Counted from the first letter of the stretch, positions 43,989 through 53,494 are shown. The stretch: 64,000 nt of DNA from Streptomyces hirsutus (GCF_001418415.1 NZ_LIQT01000072.1:20854-84853); one strand, 5' to 3'. Notes: generated by a model not told the origin, from the letters alone. Made by a program: numbers and translations.

Positions 43989-44693
43989 TCAGCTCCGGCC
44001 CGTCGGCGGGTCGTCCGCCGTATCGCGTGCGGGCCGCCAGGCGGTGCCCAGCACGCAGTACGACGTCGGCAGCTTCGGCCCTTTCTCCGGCATCAGCGTG
44101 CGCCGGTACGGGCCGATTTCGAACCCCGCCTCCCGCAGAGCGCCGACCGGTTCCCGCGCCACATGGCAGCCACCTGCCAGCGGCGGCCACACCGTCCGGT
44201 CCAGGGTGCGCTGGGTGAACCGCATGACCCGGCCGCCGCCCCGCCCGTGCTCGAAGAACCGCACCTCGCCGCCCGGCCGCAGCACCCGCCTGAGCTCCGC
44301 GAGCGCCCGCGGCACGTCCCGCACACTGCACAGCACCAGGGAGACGACCGCCGCGTCGAACGCCTCGCTCTTGACCGGCAGCGCCTCCGCCGCACCCGGC
44401 GCGACATCCACCGGGACACGGGCGCGCAGAGCGGCCTCCACGGCCAGCCCGCGCAGCATCCGTTCCGGTTCGATCGCGACCACCTCGGAGACGGTGCCCG
44501 GATAGTGCGCGAAGTTGAGGCCGTTGCCCGCGCCGACCTCGATCACCCGCCCGGACAGCCCGCCGAGCAGCCTCTGCCGGATTGCGGCCATACCCATGCG
44601 GGTCTCCGCGGCCACACTGACCCGTGCGTAGGAGCGGGCGAACAGCGGGTGGTGCACGGGATCCCGCGCCGTCTTCGCGGAGCCGGCCGCCAT
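43989..44693 (-). CDS. Class I SAM-dependent methyltransferase
   Basis: 234 residues. Motif I VIEVGAGNGLNFAHYPGTV, acidic end of beta2 VVAIEPERML, motif post-I VAPGAAEALPVKSEAFDAAV, and VLRPGGEVRFFEHGRG. The last motif with EHGR and C-terminal RTVWPPLAGGCHVAR resembles the METTL7/phospholipid-methyltransferase-like group (methyltransferase domain 11). The substrate is unknown. GGGAGG lies 8 nt before ATG 44693. 44694-44895 contains only two copies of a 16-bp GC repeat (44826-44857). Confidence 0.87.
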   Translation of the reverse strand: MAAGSAKTARDPVHHPLFARSYARVSVAAETRMGMAAIRQRLLGGLSGRVIEVGAGNGLNFAHYPGTVSEVVAIEPERMLRGLAVEAALRARVPVDVAPGAAEALPVKSEAFDAAVVSLVLCSVRDVPRALAELRRVLRPGGEVRFFEHGRGGGRVMRFTQRTLDRTVWPPLAGGCHVAREPVGALREAGFEIGPYRRTLMPEKGPKLPTSYCVLGTAWRPARDTADDPPTGRS

Positions 44694-44895
44694 GGGCGTA
44701 CCTCCCTGCCTGGACGAACCCGGGAACCGGGGCGGGACAGGGGACCGTCGCCTCCCCGCAGGACGGGTCCCGGGCTGGGGACCCACCGCGATTGTCCCCC
44801 GTGAGAAGCCTCCGCACCCCTCCCGGGGCCCCCGGGACCACGGGCCCCCGGGACCACGGGCCTCCAGGACTGGGACCCGCGTGCCGCGCGGGAGA

Positions 44896-45612
44896 TCAGC
44901 CGGCCTCCCGTCCCCGGAACGCCGCCGCGTCCCACGTGCCGTCCAGCCGTGACGCCAGCCATCGTGGCGCCGACGCGCGGAAGCAGGCCGGGGGCAGGCC
45001 GGCCGCACCGGCAGGAACCGCGCCCAGCAGCGGCACCCCCGTCACCTCCGGCAGGTCCCGCACGTTGCAGCGCGCGGCCAGATCGGCCTCGGCGGGCCAG
45101 CTGCCGATCACCAGGCCCACCGGGTCGAGCCCGCGCGAGCGCAGTTCACGGGCCGTCAGCTCCGTGACGTTCAGGGTGCCGAGACCCGCCGCCGCCACCA
45201 CGAGCACCGGCGCCGACAACAGCGCCGCCGCGTCCGCCAGCGTCCCGCCGTCCTCGTCGAACCGGACGAGCAGCCCGCCCGCGCCCTCCACGAGCACCAG
45301 ATCGTGCTCGGCGGCCAGTTTGGCGGCGGTCTCGGCCACCTCGCGCGGACGCACCGCCGCCCGGCCCGCCCGCCGGGCGGCGGTGGCGGGTGCCAGCGGG
45401 TCCGGATACCGGGCGAGTTCCGCGGTCGTGACGGCCCCGGCGAGCCGCGCGACCTCCTCGGCGTCCCCGGGTTCGTCCGGCCGCACCCCGGTCTGCGCCG
45501 CCTTCAGCACGGCCACCGACCGTCCGGCCGCCAGCGCCGTCGCGGCCACTGCGGCCGTCACCACCGTCTTGCCCACCTCGGTGCCCGTGCCCGTGATCAC
45601 CAGTACCGGCAT
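44896..45612 (-). CDS. bioD: Dethiobiotin synthetase
   Basis: 238 residues. P-loop [20 protein letters not shown], the DAPA-binding LKAAQTGV region, [19 protein letters not shown], and [20 protein letters not shown]. It makes dethiobiotin from 7,8-diaminopelargonate, CO2 and ATP, the step between BioA and BioB. The start ATG 45612 is 1 bp after the bioA stop (45614), so it is the third gene of bioB-bioA-bioD. The final ~25 residues vary in the family. Confidence 0.93.
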   Translation of the reverse strand: MPVLVITGTGTEVGKTVVTAAVAATALAAGRSVAVLKAAQTGVRPDEPGDAEEVARLAGAVTTAELARYPDPLAPATAARRAGRAAVRPREVAETAAKLAAEHDLVLVEGAGGLLVRFDEDGGTLADAAALLSAPVLVVAAAGLGTLNVTELTARELRSRGLDPVGLVIGSWPAEADLAARCNVRDLPEVTGVPLLGAVPAGAAGLPPACFRASAPRWLASRLDGTWDAAAFRGREAG

Positions 45613-45613
45613 G

Positions 45614-46894
45614 TCATCCCTCCTCGGCCGCCGCGCACACCGCGTCCGCGATCCGGGCCACGTCCGTGTCACCGGTGACGTACGGCGGCATGGTGTAGAC
45701 GAGATCGCGGAACGGCCGCAGCCACACACCCCGGCGCACCGCCGCGCGCGTGGCCGCCTCCATGTCCACGGCGCGATCGAGCTGGACGACGCCGATGGCG
45801 CCGAGGACCCGCACGTCACGGACGCCCGGCAGACCGGCCGCCGGCGCCAGCCCGTCCCGCAGGCCCGACTCGATGCGTTTGATCTCCGCGAGCCAGTCCT
45901 GCCCGAGCAGCAGCTCGATCGAGGCGCAGGCCACGGCGGCCGCCAGCGGATTGCCCATGAACGTCGGACCGTGCGCCAGCACCGGTACGTCGCCGCGCGA
46001 GATGCCGTCGGCCACGCGCGCGGTGCACAGCGTCGCCGCCAGGGTCAGATAGCCGCCGGTCAGTGCCTTGCCCACGCACATCACGTCGGGCGTCACCGCC
46101 GCGTGCCCGGCCGCGAACAGCGCGCCCGTACGCCCGAACCCGGTCGCGATCTCGTCGAACACCAGCAGCACGTCGTGCGCGTCGCACGCCTCGCGCAGCA
46201 CCCGCAGATACGCGGGGGAGTGGAAGCGCATGCCGCCCGCCCCCTGCACCACCGGCTCCACGATCACGGCCGCCAGCTCCCCGGCGTGCCGCCCGATCAG
46301 CTCCCGCAGGTGCTCGGCGTACGACTCCTCGTACTCGGCCGGCGGGGCCTGCGCGAACACCTGCTCCGGGAGCACCCCGGTCCACAGCTCGTGCATCCCG
46401 CCCTCGGGATCGCAGACCGACATCGGCTGCCAGGTGTCGCCGTGGTAGCCGCCCCGCCAGGTCAGCAACCGCCGCTTCTCGGGCTTTCCGAGCGAACGCC
46501 AGTACTGCAGGCACATCTTGACGGCCACCTCGACCGACACCGAGCCCGAATCGGCGAGGAAGACATGCTCGAGGCCGTCGGGTGACATGTCGACAAGGAG
46601 CTTCGCCAGCCGGACGGCGGGCTCGTGCGTGAGCCCGCCGAACATCACATGGCTCATCCGCCCGAGCTGGTCGCGCGCGGCCTCGTTCAGCACCGGGTGG
46701 TTGTAGCCGTGGATCGCCGACCACCAGGACGACATCCCGTCGACCAGCTCGCCCGAGCCGTCGGCGAGCCGCAGCCGCACCCCGTTCGCCGACTCCACGA
46801 CGAGCGGTTCCCGGCGGCCCGGCATGGGACCGTACGGATGCCAGACGTGTCGTCGGTCCAGCTCGAGGAGTTCGGGTACGGACCACTCAGGCAT
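45614..46894 (-). CDS. bioA: Adenosylmethionine-8-amino-7-oxononanoate aminotransferase
   Basis: 426 residues, fold-type I PLP enzyme. HVWHPYGPM at the N-terminus and [13 protein letters not shown] are BioA-specific, [20 protein letters not shown] follows, [15 protein letters not shown] holds the PLP-ring Asp, and [16 protein letters not shown] contains the Schiff-base Lys. It converts KAPA to diaminopelargonate with SAM as amino donor. It overlaps the bioB 3' end by 8 nt and touches bioD. Confidence 0.95.
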   Translation of the reverse strand: MPEWSVPELLELDRRHVWHPYGPMPGRREPLVVESANGVRLRLADGSGELVDGMSSWWSAIHGYNHPVLNEAARDQLGRMSHVMFGGLTHEPAVRLAKLLVDMSPDGLEHVFLADSGSVSVEVAVKMCLQYWRSLGKPEKRRLLTWRGGYHGDTWQPMSVCDPEGGMHELWTGVLPEQVFAQAPPAEYEESYAEHLRELIGRHAGELAAVIVEPVVQGAGGMRFHSPAYLRVLREACDAHDVLLVFDEIATGFGRTGALFAAGHAAVTPDVMCVGKALTGGYLTLAATLCTARVADGISRGDVPVLAHGPTFMGNPLAAAVACASIELLLGQDWLAEIKRIESGLRDGLAPAAGLPGVRDVRVLGAIGVVQLDRAVDMEAATRAAVRRGVWLRPFRDLVYTMPPYVTGDTDVARIADAVCAAAEEG

Positions 46895-48149
46895 TGGGCG
46901 CGAGATCCGTTCCGGCACCCCGTCGGCGGACGGCGACGAGATCGGTACGCGGCCCGTCGGCCGGACCGGCTTCCTCCGTGGCCGTCCCCGGGCCCGAGGC
47001 CCCCTCCGCCCCTGCGCCCGTGCCCGTGTCCGAGGACGCCTCCGCGCCCCCGCACACACCCGCGCCGGAGGAGGCCGACCCGCACCCGCCGCCCTCGTGG
47101 GACCCGCATCCGCCGCCTTCGTGGGTTCCGCACCCGCCCACGCCGACCCGGTGTTCCGGCAGGGTCACCCGGTCGGTGCCCTCCACCTCGAACCCGGCGT
47201 CCGCGATCATCTCCAGGTCGGCCCGGCCTGCCTGACCCTCGCTGGTGAGATAGTCGCCGAGGAAGATCGAGTTGGCCAGGTGCAGCGCGAGCGGCTGCAT
47301 GGTGCGCAGATGCACCTCCCGGCCGCCCGCGATCCGTACCTCGACGTCCGGGCACACGAACCGCACCATCGCCAGGATCCTGAGGCACCGCTGCGGGCTG
47401 AGGTTCCATTCCTTCGCGAGGGGCGTGCCCTCGAACGGGATCAGGAAGTTCACCGGCACCGAGTCCGGGTCCAGCTCGCGCAGCGCGAAGACCACGTCGA
47501 CCAGGTCCGCGTCGCTCTCACCCATGCCGGCGATCAGACCGGAGCAGGCGGACAGACCGGCCGCGTGCGCCTTGTGCACGGTGTCCACACGGTCGGCGTA
47601 CGTGTGCGTGGTGGTGATGTCCCCGTAGGTGGCCTCGGAGGTGTTGAGGTTGTGGTTGTAGGCGTCCGCGCCCGCCTCGCGCAGCCGCTCCGCCTGCCCC
47701 TCGGAGAGCAGTCCGAGGCAGGCGCACACCTCGACACCCTCGTTGCCCTCCTTGATCGCCCTGATCGTGTCGGAGACACGGTCCACGTCACGGTCGGTCG
47801 GACCGCGGCCGCTGGCCACCAGGCACACCCGCTTGGCGCCGCCCACCAGCCCGGCCGCGGCCGCCTGCGAGGCCTGGTCGGGCTTGAGCCAGGTGTACTT
47901 CAGGATGTCGGCCTTCGAGCCGAGCCGCTGGGAACAGTAGGAGCAGTCCTCCGGGCACAGGCCGGACTTGAGGTTGACCAGATAGTTGAGTTTCACCCGC
48001 CGTCCGAACCAGTGCCGCCGCACCTTTCCGGCCGCGGCCACCACGTCGAGCAGGTCGTCGTCGGACGTCCCGAGGACGGCCAGCGCTTCCGCACGGGTCG
48101 GCGTCTCGCGCCGAAGCCCCTTGTCCACCAGCGTGTTCAGCAGGTCCAT
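46887..48149 (-). CDS. bioB: Biotin synthase with Cys/His-rich C-terminal extension
   Basis: 420 residues; BioB is usually 320-350. The radical-SAM cluster motif CPEDCSYC is near residue 65, followed by [34 protein letters not shown] and [20 protein letters not shown]. It inserts sulfur into dethiobiotin. After residue ~335 there is an added tail with six cysteines and two His in repeats ([18 protein letters not shown], then [16 protein letters not shown]), then an acidic/Ala-rich end. The tail might bind a metal or cluster, which is inference. First gene of the bioBAD operon, divergent from bioF. Confidence 0.94.
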   Translation of the reverse strand: MDLLNTLVDKGLRRETPTRAEALAVLGTSDDDLLDVVAAAGKVRRHWFGRRVKLNYLVNLKSGLCPEDCSYCSQRLGSKADILKYTWLKPDQASQAAAAGLVGGAKRVCLVASGRGPTDRDVDRVSDTIRAIKEGNEGVEVCACLGLLSEGQAERLREAGADAYNHNLNTSEATYGDITTTHTYADRVDTVHKAHAAGLSACSGLIAGMGESDADLVDVVFALRELDPDSVPVNFLIPFEGTPLAKEWNLSPQRCLRILAMVRFVCPDVEVRIAGGREVHLRTMQPLALHLANSIFLGDYLTSEGQAGRADLEMIADAGFEVEGTDRVTLPEHRVGVGGCGTHEGGGCGSHEGGGCGSASSGAGVCGGAEASSDTGTGAGAEGASGPGTATEEAGPADGPRTDLVAVRRRGAGTDLAPNA

Positions 48150-48295
48150 GAGAGCCGATCCTGTCCTATTCGGCCGCCCCGGCCAAGGAGGGTTCGTACA
48201 ACAGAGGCGCCATCGGCTGTGGGCATGGCCACACAGTGGTCCGGCGGCCGTCCCGCTAGTGTCTGTTCACTGCCTACAAAAGCACCGGAGGAGCC
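48150..48295. promoter_or_regulatory. Divergent bioB/bioF promoter region
   Basis: 146 bp between the two divergently transcribed biotin units. It must carry both promoters. AGTG-N6-CACT (48258-48271) is a short symmetric element near the bioF start that could bind a repressor such as BioQ, but the match is too short to name. Confidence 0.5.
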
Positions 48296-49423
48296 ATGGC
48301 GTTCGGCTGGATCGACGAGCAGGCGGAGCTGCGCCGCCGGGCCGGGCTCGTACGGACCCTGCGCCCGCGGGCCGCCGGTGCCCCGCTCCTCGATCTGGCG
48401 AGCAACGACTACCTGGGTCTGGTCCGTCATCCGGAAGTGGCCGAGGGCGCGGCGCGGGCCGCCCGGACCTGGGGCGGCGGGGCCACCGGGTCCCGGCTCG
48501 TCACCGGCACCACCGAGCTGCACACCGAGCTGGAACGCGAGCTGGCCGACTTCTGCGGCTTCGAGGCGGCGCTCGTCCTCTCCTCCGGATACGCGGCCAA
48601 CCTCGCCGCCGTCACCGCGCTGGCCCCGCACGGCTCGCTGATCGTGTCCGACGCCGGCAACCACGCCTCCCTGATCGACGGCTGCCGGCTGGCCCGGGGC
48701 AGGACGCAGGTCGTGGCGCACGCCGATCCGGACGCCGCGCGCAAGGCGCTGAGCGGGCACGACGGAACCGCCGTCGCCGTGTCCGACACGGTCTTCTCGG
48801 TCGACGGGGACGCCGCACCGCTCGCCGCGCTGGCGGAAGCGTGCCGTGAGCACGGCGCGGGGCTGGTGCTCGACGACGCCCACGGCCTCGGGGTGCTCGG
48901 GGACGGCGGACGCGGCGCCCCGCACGCGGCGGGGCTCGCCGGCGCCGAGGACGTCGTGGTGACACTCACGCTGTCCAAGTCGCTCGGCAGCCAGGGCGGA
49001 GCCGTGCTCGGCCCGGCACGGGTCGTCGAGCATCTGGTCAACACGGCCCGGACGTTCATCTTCGACACGGGCCTCGCCCCGGCGGCCGCGGGTGCCGCGC
49101 TCGCGGCCCTGCGACTGCTGCGCCGTGAACCCGGGCGTGCGGCGCGGGCGGGCGCGGTGGCGCGCGACCTGCACCACCGGCTGACGGCCGCGGGCCTCGA
49201 AGCCGTACGCCCCGATGCCGCGGTCGTCTCCGTGCGTGCCCCGTCCCCGGAGCAGGCCGTGCGATGGGCGGCCGACTGCCGGGCGGCCGGCCTGTCCGTG
49301 GGCTGCTTCCGTCCTCCTTCCGTGCCCGACGGCATCTCACGGCTCAGACTGACCGCCCGCGCGGACCTGTCCGGGGCCGAGATCGAACGCGCTGTGCAGG
49401 TGATCGGCGACACGCGGCCATGA
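48296..49423 (+). CDS. bioF: 8-amino-7-oxononanoate synthase
   Basis: 375 residues, alpha-oxoamine synthase family. LLDLASNDYLGLVRHPEVAE at the N-terminus, SDAGNHASLIDGCRLARG, LVLDDAHGLGVLGDGGRG with the PLP-binding Asp/His, and LTLSKSLGSQGGAVLGPAR with the Schiff-base Lys. It condenses pimeloyl-ACP/CoA with alanine to KAPA, the first committed step of biotin ring synthesis. GGAGGAG lies 3-5 nt before ATG 48296. Confidence 0.94.
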   Translation: MAFGWIDEQAELRRRAGLVRTLRPRAAGAPLLDLASNDYLGLVRHPEVAEGAARAARTWGGGATGSRLVTGTTELHTELERELADFCGFEAALVLSSGYAANLAAVTALAPHGSLIVSDAGNHASLIDGCRLARGRTQVVAHADPDAARKALSGHDGTAVAVSDTVFSVDGDAAPLAALAEACREHGAGLVLDDAHGLGVLGDGGRGAPHAAGLAGAEDVVVTLTLSKSLGSQGGAVLGPARVVEHLVNTARTFIFDTGLAPAAAGAALAALRLLRREPGRAARAGAVARDLHHRLTAAGLEAVRPDAAVVSVRAPSPEQAVRWAADCRAAGLSVGCFRPPSVPDGISRLRLTARADLSGAEIERAVQVIGDTRP

Positions 49424-49490
49424 GTCGGCGTGACACGGCCGTGAGCTGCCCGATGACGGACGGGCGGACGAGTGCCGGCGGACCGGCGGG

Positions 49491-49715
49491 TCAGTGAACC
49501 GCGGCCACGAACTCCGCCCAGCTCCCGGGGGAGACGAGCAGCGCGGGTCCGGCCGGGTTCTTGGAATCGCGCACGGCGAGCAGTCCGGCTCCGGGGCCGA
49601 AGGCCGGCCGGGCCGTCTCCACGCAGTTGTTCGCGCCCGTGCTGTAGCTGCTGCGCAGCCACCGCACACCGTGCAGGTCGGTGCTGGAGGGAAGGGTCCG
49701 AGGCGGAGCGGGCAT
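49491..49715 (-). CDS. DUF397 protein
   Basis: 74 residues matching DUF397: LHGVRWLRSSYSTGANNCVE, VRDSKNPAGPALLVSPGSW, EFVAAVH. These small proteins accompany DUF5753 HTH regulators in streptomycetes, as at 49725 directly upstream (9 bp gap). The pair is related to the whiJ/abaA-type loci affecting development. Molecular role unknown. Confidence 0.93.
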   Translation of the reverse strand: MPAPPRTLPSSTDLHGVRWLRSSYSTGANNCVETARPAFGPGAGLLAVRDSKNPAGPALLVSPGSWAEFVAAVH

Positions 49716-49724
49716 CGTACCTCC

Positions 49725-50585
49725 TTACACGCCGGCAGCTGTCCCGGCGATGAAATCCAACGAGTCCTCTGGCGAAAGGGCGTGGACCGAGAGGGCGTTG
49801 AAAGCCTCCGAGTACGCCCGGAGGTCTTCTTTCCACTCCAGATAGAGGCTACTCGTCAAGTGGTCGAGAACTACAACGTCTAGATCAGAAGTGCGCGAAA
49901 ATGAGAAGATTACGAAAGGCCCGGTGACGCCGATGTGCGCCCCGGCAGTGAACGGCAGTACCTGAAGCCTTACCTGGGGAAGGCGCGCCGCCTCCACCAG
50001 CCGTTCCAGCTGACGGGTCATGACACCGGGACCGCCGACCTGCCGCCGCAGCACCGCCTCGTCGAGGACCGCGCTCAACTCCAGTGGCGGATCCGCCCGC
50101 AGGACGTCCTGTCTGGCCAGCCGTACCTCCACCAGTGTGTCCAGCCGCTCCTCGGAGGCGCCCTCCAGGGCGGCCTCGGTCACCGCCCGCGCGTACTCGG
50201 GCGTCTGCAGCAGTCCGGGAACCACTGTGGTCTCCAGGGTGCGCATGGCGCTGGCCTGTGACTCCAGGCTGATGAAGTCCCGGTAGGTGGGCGGCAGTAC
50301 CCCGCGGTACGCGTGCCACCAGTGGTGCCGTCCGCCGTTGTCGTCGGACCCCGCCAGGACCAGCAGCAACTCCCGCAACTGGACGTCGGCCAGACCGTAG
50401 GCGTCGAGCAGTAACCGCACATCGGCCGGTTTCACCCCGCTCGTGCCCGTCTCGATGCGGCTCACCTTCGACTGGTGCCAGCCCACCAGCCGGGCCGCCT
50501 CACCACTGGTGAACCCCGCCGACGTGCGCAACGAGCGCAGTTCGGCGCCCAGTTTCCGGCGGCGTACCGCGGGACCGTGCTGCAT
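49725..50585 (-). CDS. XRE-family HTH regulator with DUF5753 domain
   Basis: 286 residues. N-terminal HTH_31 (RRRKLGAELRSLRTSAGFTS, GWHQSKVSRIETGTSGVKPA), then DUF5753 (FISLESQASAMRTLETTVVP, LLQTPEYARAV, SFSRTSDLDVVVLDH). This is the common streptomycete type that acts with a DUF397 partner, here downstream, and often a HATPase protein, here divergent at 50798. It is a probable DNA-binding developmental regulator. GGGGGAAGCC precedes ATG 50585. Confidence 0.93.
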   Translation of the reverse strand: MQHGPAVRRRKLGAELRSLRTSAGFTSGEAARLVGWHQSKVSRIETGTSGVKPADVRLLLDAYGLADVQLRELLLVLAGSDDNGGRHHWWHAYRGVLPPTYRDFISLESQASAMRTLETTVVPGLLQTPEYARAVTEAALEGASEERLDTLVEVRLARQDVLRADPPLELSAVLDEAVLRRQVGGPGVMTRQLERLVEAARLPQVRLQVLPFTAGAHIGVTGPFVIFSFSRTSDLDVVVLDHLTSSLYLEWKEDLRAYSEAFNALSVHALSPEDSLDFIAGTAAGV

Positions 50586-50797
50586 GGCTTCCCCCCTTAC
50601 TCCCTTGATGTCACCCAAATACGGTCTCCCGTCGCAGAGTTCACCGCTTTGAGCGACAGATATATGCATATCTCGGCTGTATCGCCGCCGACGGCCTGCG
50701 GTGATGGCAGTCTGACGACGAAGCACCAGTGCGGGACCGTACTCGAATCAGCCGCTCCGTGTCGGACTGCGGTCCCGTGGAAAGGGACGACATCGCC

Positions 50798-51265
50798 ATG
50801 GCAGACCATCTGGAAGCATCCATCACTCTGCCGAGCGATCCCGCCTCGGTCTCCGCGGCGCGCGCCCATGCGGTGGGCACGCTGGCGGAGTGGGGCATGC
50901 CGGAGGACACGGAAGTGTCCGACACCGTCCGGCTGATCGTGTCCGAACTCGCGACCAACGCCGTGCAGCACACCCTGGGGCAGTCGCCCACGTTCACCGT
51001 GGACCTCGCCCTCGACCGCGACGACCAGCTGTGCATCGGGGTCACCGACAGCCACCCGAGGTTCCCCAAGCGGCTCCCCGCGGCGGTCCAGCAGGACAAC
51101 GGCCGGGGGCTGGTCATCATCCGCTGGCTGACCGTGGAATGCGGCGGCAGGATGAGGGTCCGCCCCACCGGAGAGGGCGGGAAGACCGTCTCCGTCGTCC
51201 TCCCGTGGCCCGTCCCCGCAGAGCCGGCCACGGCGGTCGACGCGGCAGGGCGGCAGGAACCGTAG
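50798..51265 (+). CDS. Anti-sigma-factor-like HATPase (RsbW/SpoIIAB type)
   Basis: 155 residues. A GHKL ATPase with N-box VSDTVRLIVSELATNAVQHT, G1 box IGVTDSHPR, and G2 box DNGRGLVIIRWLTVECG. Streptomycetes have dozens of such kinases, some of them anti-sigma factors. It diverges from the DUF5753/DUF397 pair, the usual three-gene arrangement. The ribosome site (AAGGGA) is about 12 nt before ATG 50798. Confidence 0.92.
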   Translation: MADHLEASITLPSDPASVSAARAHAVGTLAEWGMPEDTEVSDTVRLIVSELATNAVQHTLGQSPTFTVDLALDRDDQLCIGVTDSHPRFPKRLPAAVQQDNGRGLVIIRWLTVECGGRMRVRPTGEGGKTVSVVLPWPVPAEPATAVDAAGRQEP

Positions 51266-51452
51266 GCGGTCACGGCAGGAACGAGGACGAGGGCGGGAGG
51301 CGGGGCGAGCGGACGCGGAAAGGCGAAAAGAGGACCTGCGCACCCGTTCGGGCGATACGCAGATCCTCGAGCCGCCGCACCGGTGCGTGGTCCGGGCGTC
51401 GTGCGGAGCGTTGGGCGGGGCGGCGGCAGAGGGGTGCCGCCGCCCTCGCGGA

Positions 51453-51926
51453 TCACTTCACCCGGCCGTACCAGACGCTGCGGGTCCAGATCTTCTGCAG
51501 GCGCACCACGTCCCCGGTCTTGGGCGCGTGCCAGAGCTTGCCCTGGCCCGCGTAGATGCCCACGTGGTAGACGTTCGATCCCGAGTGGAAGAAGACCAGG
51601 TCCCCCGCCTTGCGGTTCGAGGCGGAGATGTGGCGGGTCTTGTTGTACTGCTGGGCCGCAGTACGGGGCAGCTGTTTGCCCGCCTTCTTGAACGAGTAGA
51701 GGGTGAGTCCGGAGCAGTCGAAGCGGCTCGGTCCGGTGGCACCCCACCGGTAGGGCGCGCCCTTCTTGGATGCGGCGATCTTGAGGGCCTTGGTGGCTGT
51801 AGTCGCGGCCGCCGCCTCCGAGGCGGCGCCGGGGAGGACGATCGAGCCGCCCACGGCGGCAAGGGTGAGGGCCGAGGCCGTGCCGGCCCTGGCCATGAGA
51901 GACGGGACACGATTGAGCGCGGTCAT
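51453..51926 (-). CDS. Secreted NlpC/P60 endopeptidase
   Basis: 157 residues. Signal peptide (MARAGTASALTLAAVGGSIV, AASEAAA) followed by an NlpC/P60 domain with the catalytic Cys in RFDCSGLTLYSF, His in VYHVGIYAGQG, and the third residue near LWHAPKTGDVV. It cleaves peptidoglycan stem peptides outside the cell, as in growth, germination and lysis. A c-di-AMP riboswitch-like leader lies just upstream (51935-52070), the arrangement known for Streptomyces cell-wall hydrolase genes. Confidence 0.93.
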   Translation of the reverse strand: MTALNRVPSLMARAGTASALTLAAVGGSIVLPGAASEAAAATTATKALKIAASKKGAPYRWGATGPSRFDCSGLTLYSFKKAGKQLPRTAAQQYNKTRHISASNRKAGDLVFFHSGSNVYHVGIYAGQGKLWHAPKTGDVVRLQKIWTRSVWYGRVK

Positions 51927-51934
51927 GCGCAACC

Positions 51935-52070
51935 CTTCGTCAGCCGCCTGTGAAGGATGACCTGTCGGATTCGGGCTGGCGAAGTTGCCCGGCCGCACGA
52001 GTGCGGCTTCACCCCAAGGGCTGCTCGGCGCGGGAATCGAACTCCCGTTCCGGCAACCCGTCTTGCTCGG
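51935..52070 (-). promoter_or_regulatory. Probable c-di-AMP (ydaO/yuaA) riboswitch
   Basis: On the minus strand, directly before the NlpC/P60 gene, a run of ydaO-like elements is present: TTGGGGTGAAGCCGC, a small GCACTCGTGC hairpin, GGGCAAC, AGCCCGAATCCGACAG and GGCGGCTGACGAAGGG. These are the conserved patches of actinobacterial ydaO aptamers in the right order. The GAAGGG at the end could serve as part of an anti-ribosome site. Bound c-di-AMP would lower expression. The 5' boundary is approximate. Confidence 0.75.
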
Positions 52071-52475
52071 GTCCTCCACTCCTGCCGATCCACTCCTGTC
52101 GACCGGTCATCCGGGCGGCGGCAGGACTCGGCGTCCGCCCGGATCGCCCCGCCGCGGCGGCGGGGTCTTGTCGTCAGTGAGCGATCTTGGCAACCGTCGG
52201 CCCGAAATCCCAATGGAACCGGGGGTTTGTGTTGTTACTCACCACTCATCCGTTCGAGTGGACAGCTCCGCGTCCGGGCTGCCGTCCGGAGTGCCGAGGA
52301 GGCCCGGACCAGCATCGGAATGACCTGTTCCGGTAAGTGGCCACGCGGGGTGCGCAACTGGGGCGGCCCGAAAAGAAGTGGTCGTCTACGCCGGTTGGCG
52401 GTACCCCCTTTGGTCCGTTTCAACTTCGGTGCGGACGCGGCACCGACACCGTCCCCGGCCGGACCGGTACAGGCG
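52071..52475. other. Stretch between riboswitch and hypothetical gene
   Basis: No gene seen on either strand. It holds the promoter of the riboswitch transcript (the GC-rich region around 52140-52260) and the 3' flank of the gene at 52476. Confidence 0.4.
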
Positions 52476-52784
52476 TCAACTGCCGGAGCCCGGCGGCAGC
52501 GTGACCCGGGCCGTGCGCCGGTCGCCGTCCAGCACCCGCAGGGCCCGGGCCAGCGTGGCGGCGTGCAGTTCGGTCTCGCCGCGCCGGTGCATCAGGGTCA
52601 GCGCGTCGCGCAGTGCGACGGCTTTGCCGACCAGTGCCTGTGCGGCGCGCAGTCCACGATAGGTGTCGCCGTCGCGGGCCGGGTTGATCCGGCCGAGCAG
52701 GTCGACGGCCTCGAGGTAACAGTCGATCAACTCCGCCTCCGCGCGGGTCAGTGCGGGCAGCGGTGGCAGTTCGGGAGGCAGCAT
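52476..52784 (-). CDS. Small conserved helical protein downstream of clpP-like gene
   Basis: 102 residues, no family I recognise. The middle (AEAELIDCYLEAVDLLGRIN, LRAAQALVGKAVALRDALTL) is helical with amphipathic heptads. GAGGTGA lies 8 nt before ATG 52784, itself only 7 bp after the ClpP-like stop, so it is co-transcribed and may be an accessory to it. Confidence 0.6.
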   Translation of the reverse strand: MLPPELPPLPALTRAEAELIDCYLEAVDLLGRINPARDGDTYRGLRAAQALVGKAVALRDALTLMHRRGETELHAATLARALRVLDGDRRTARVTLPPGSGS

Positions 52785-52791
52785 CGGCGGC

Positions 52792-53424
52792 TCACCTCGC
52801 GCCGGGAGTGGGACGCGGGATCTCACGGCCGGTCAGGACCCGGTCGGCGAGGCCGTACTCCACTGCCGCCCGCGCATCGAGGACGGTGTCCCGCTCGATG
52901 TCCGACCGAGCCTGCTCCGGGGTGCGGTGGGTGTGCCGGACCAGTATCTCCTCGATCCGGTCCCGGACCCGCGACGCCTCCTCCGCCTGGACGGCCGGAT
53001 CGCTCACGCTTTCCGCCGGCTCCGGCAGTACCGGCTGACGGAGCACCAGCCGCGCCCCCGGCAGGACGTACCGCTTGCCCGGCGTCCCGGCGGCCAGGAG
53101 CAGGGCGGCCGCCCCCTCGGCCCGGCCCGTGCAGACCGTCTCCACCTCGCAGGTGACGAAGCGCAGGGTGTCGTAGAGCGCCGACATGGCGTGGAAGGAG
53201 CCGCCGGGGGAGTTGACGTAGAGGGCGATGTCCCGGTCGGGGGCCCGGTGCTCCAGGTGCATGAACCGGGCGATCAGGTCGTTCGCGGAGGTCTCGTCGA
53301 TCGGCGTCCCCAGGAGGACGATCCGCTCCTCCATCAGCTTCGCGTACGGATCCGTGGTCCGGTGCCCGAACGCCGTGTGGCCGGTGAACCCGGGCACGGC
53401 GTGACGGGCGAACGGTCGGGGCAT
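52792..53424 (-). CDS. ClpP-like protein lacking the catalytic Ser and His (ClpR-like)
   Basis: 210 residues with the ClpP fold: [40 protein letters not shown] and [16 protein letters not shown]. Where active ClpP has GQAASMGA with the nucleophile Ser, this protein has GRAEGAAA, and where the catalytic His sits (IHQP) it has LRQP. The third triad residue (Asp in [12 protein letters not shown]) remains. The frame is intact and codon use is normal, so it is likely a non-catalytic member of a mixed ClpP ring rather than a pseudogene. GAGGAG precedes ATG 53424. It diverges from the Phd-like gene at 53521. Confidence 0.85.
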   Translation of the reverse strand: MPRPFARHAVPGFTGHTAFGHRTTDPYAKLMEERIVLLGTPIDETSANDLIARFMHLEHRAPDRDIALYVNSPGGSFHAMSALYDTLRFVTCEVETVCTGRAEGAAALLLAAGTPGKRYVLPGARLVLRQPVLPEPAESVSDPAVQAEEASRVRDRIEEILVRHTHRTPEQARSDIERDTVLDARAAVEYGLADRVLTGREIPRPTPGAR

Positions 53425-53494
53425 GGGCTCCTCCTCATGGCAGCTGTCCGCATGGGGGCTGTCCGCGCGGCGGCTATCGGTGAAAAATGTACAG

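Noticed and set aside
48258..48271. BioQ operator in the bio divergent region
   Set aside because: AGTG-N6-CACT is too short to distinguish from chance; kept only as a hint in the promoter entry.
52015..52060. Possible tRNA: CGGGA-GTTCGAT-TCCCG looks like a perfect T-arm on the minus strand
   Set aside because: No anticodon arm, D-arm, acceptor stem or CCA end could be built around it; it lies inside the ydaO-like leader.
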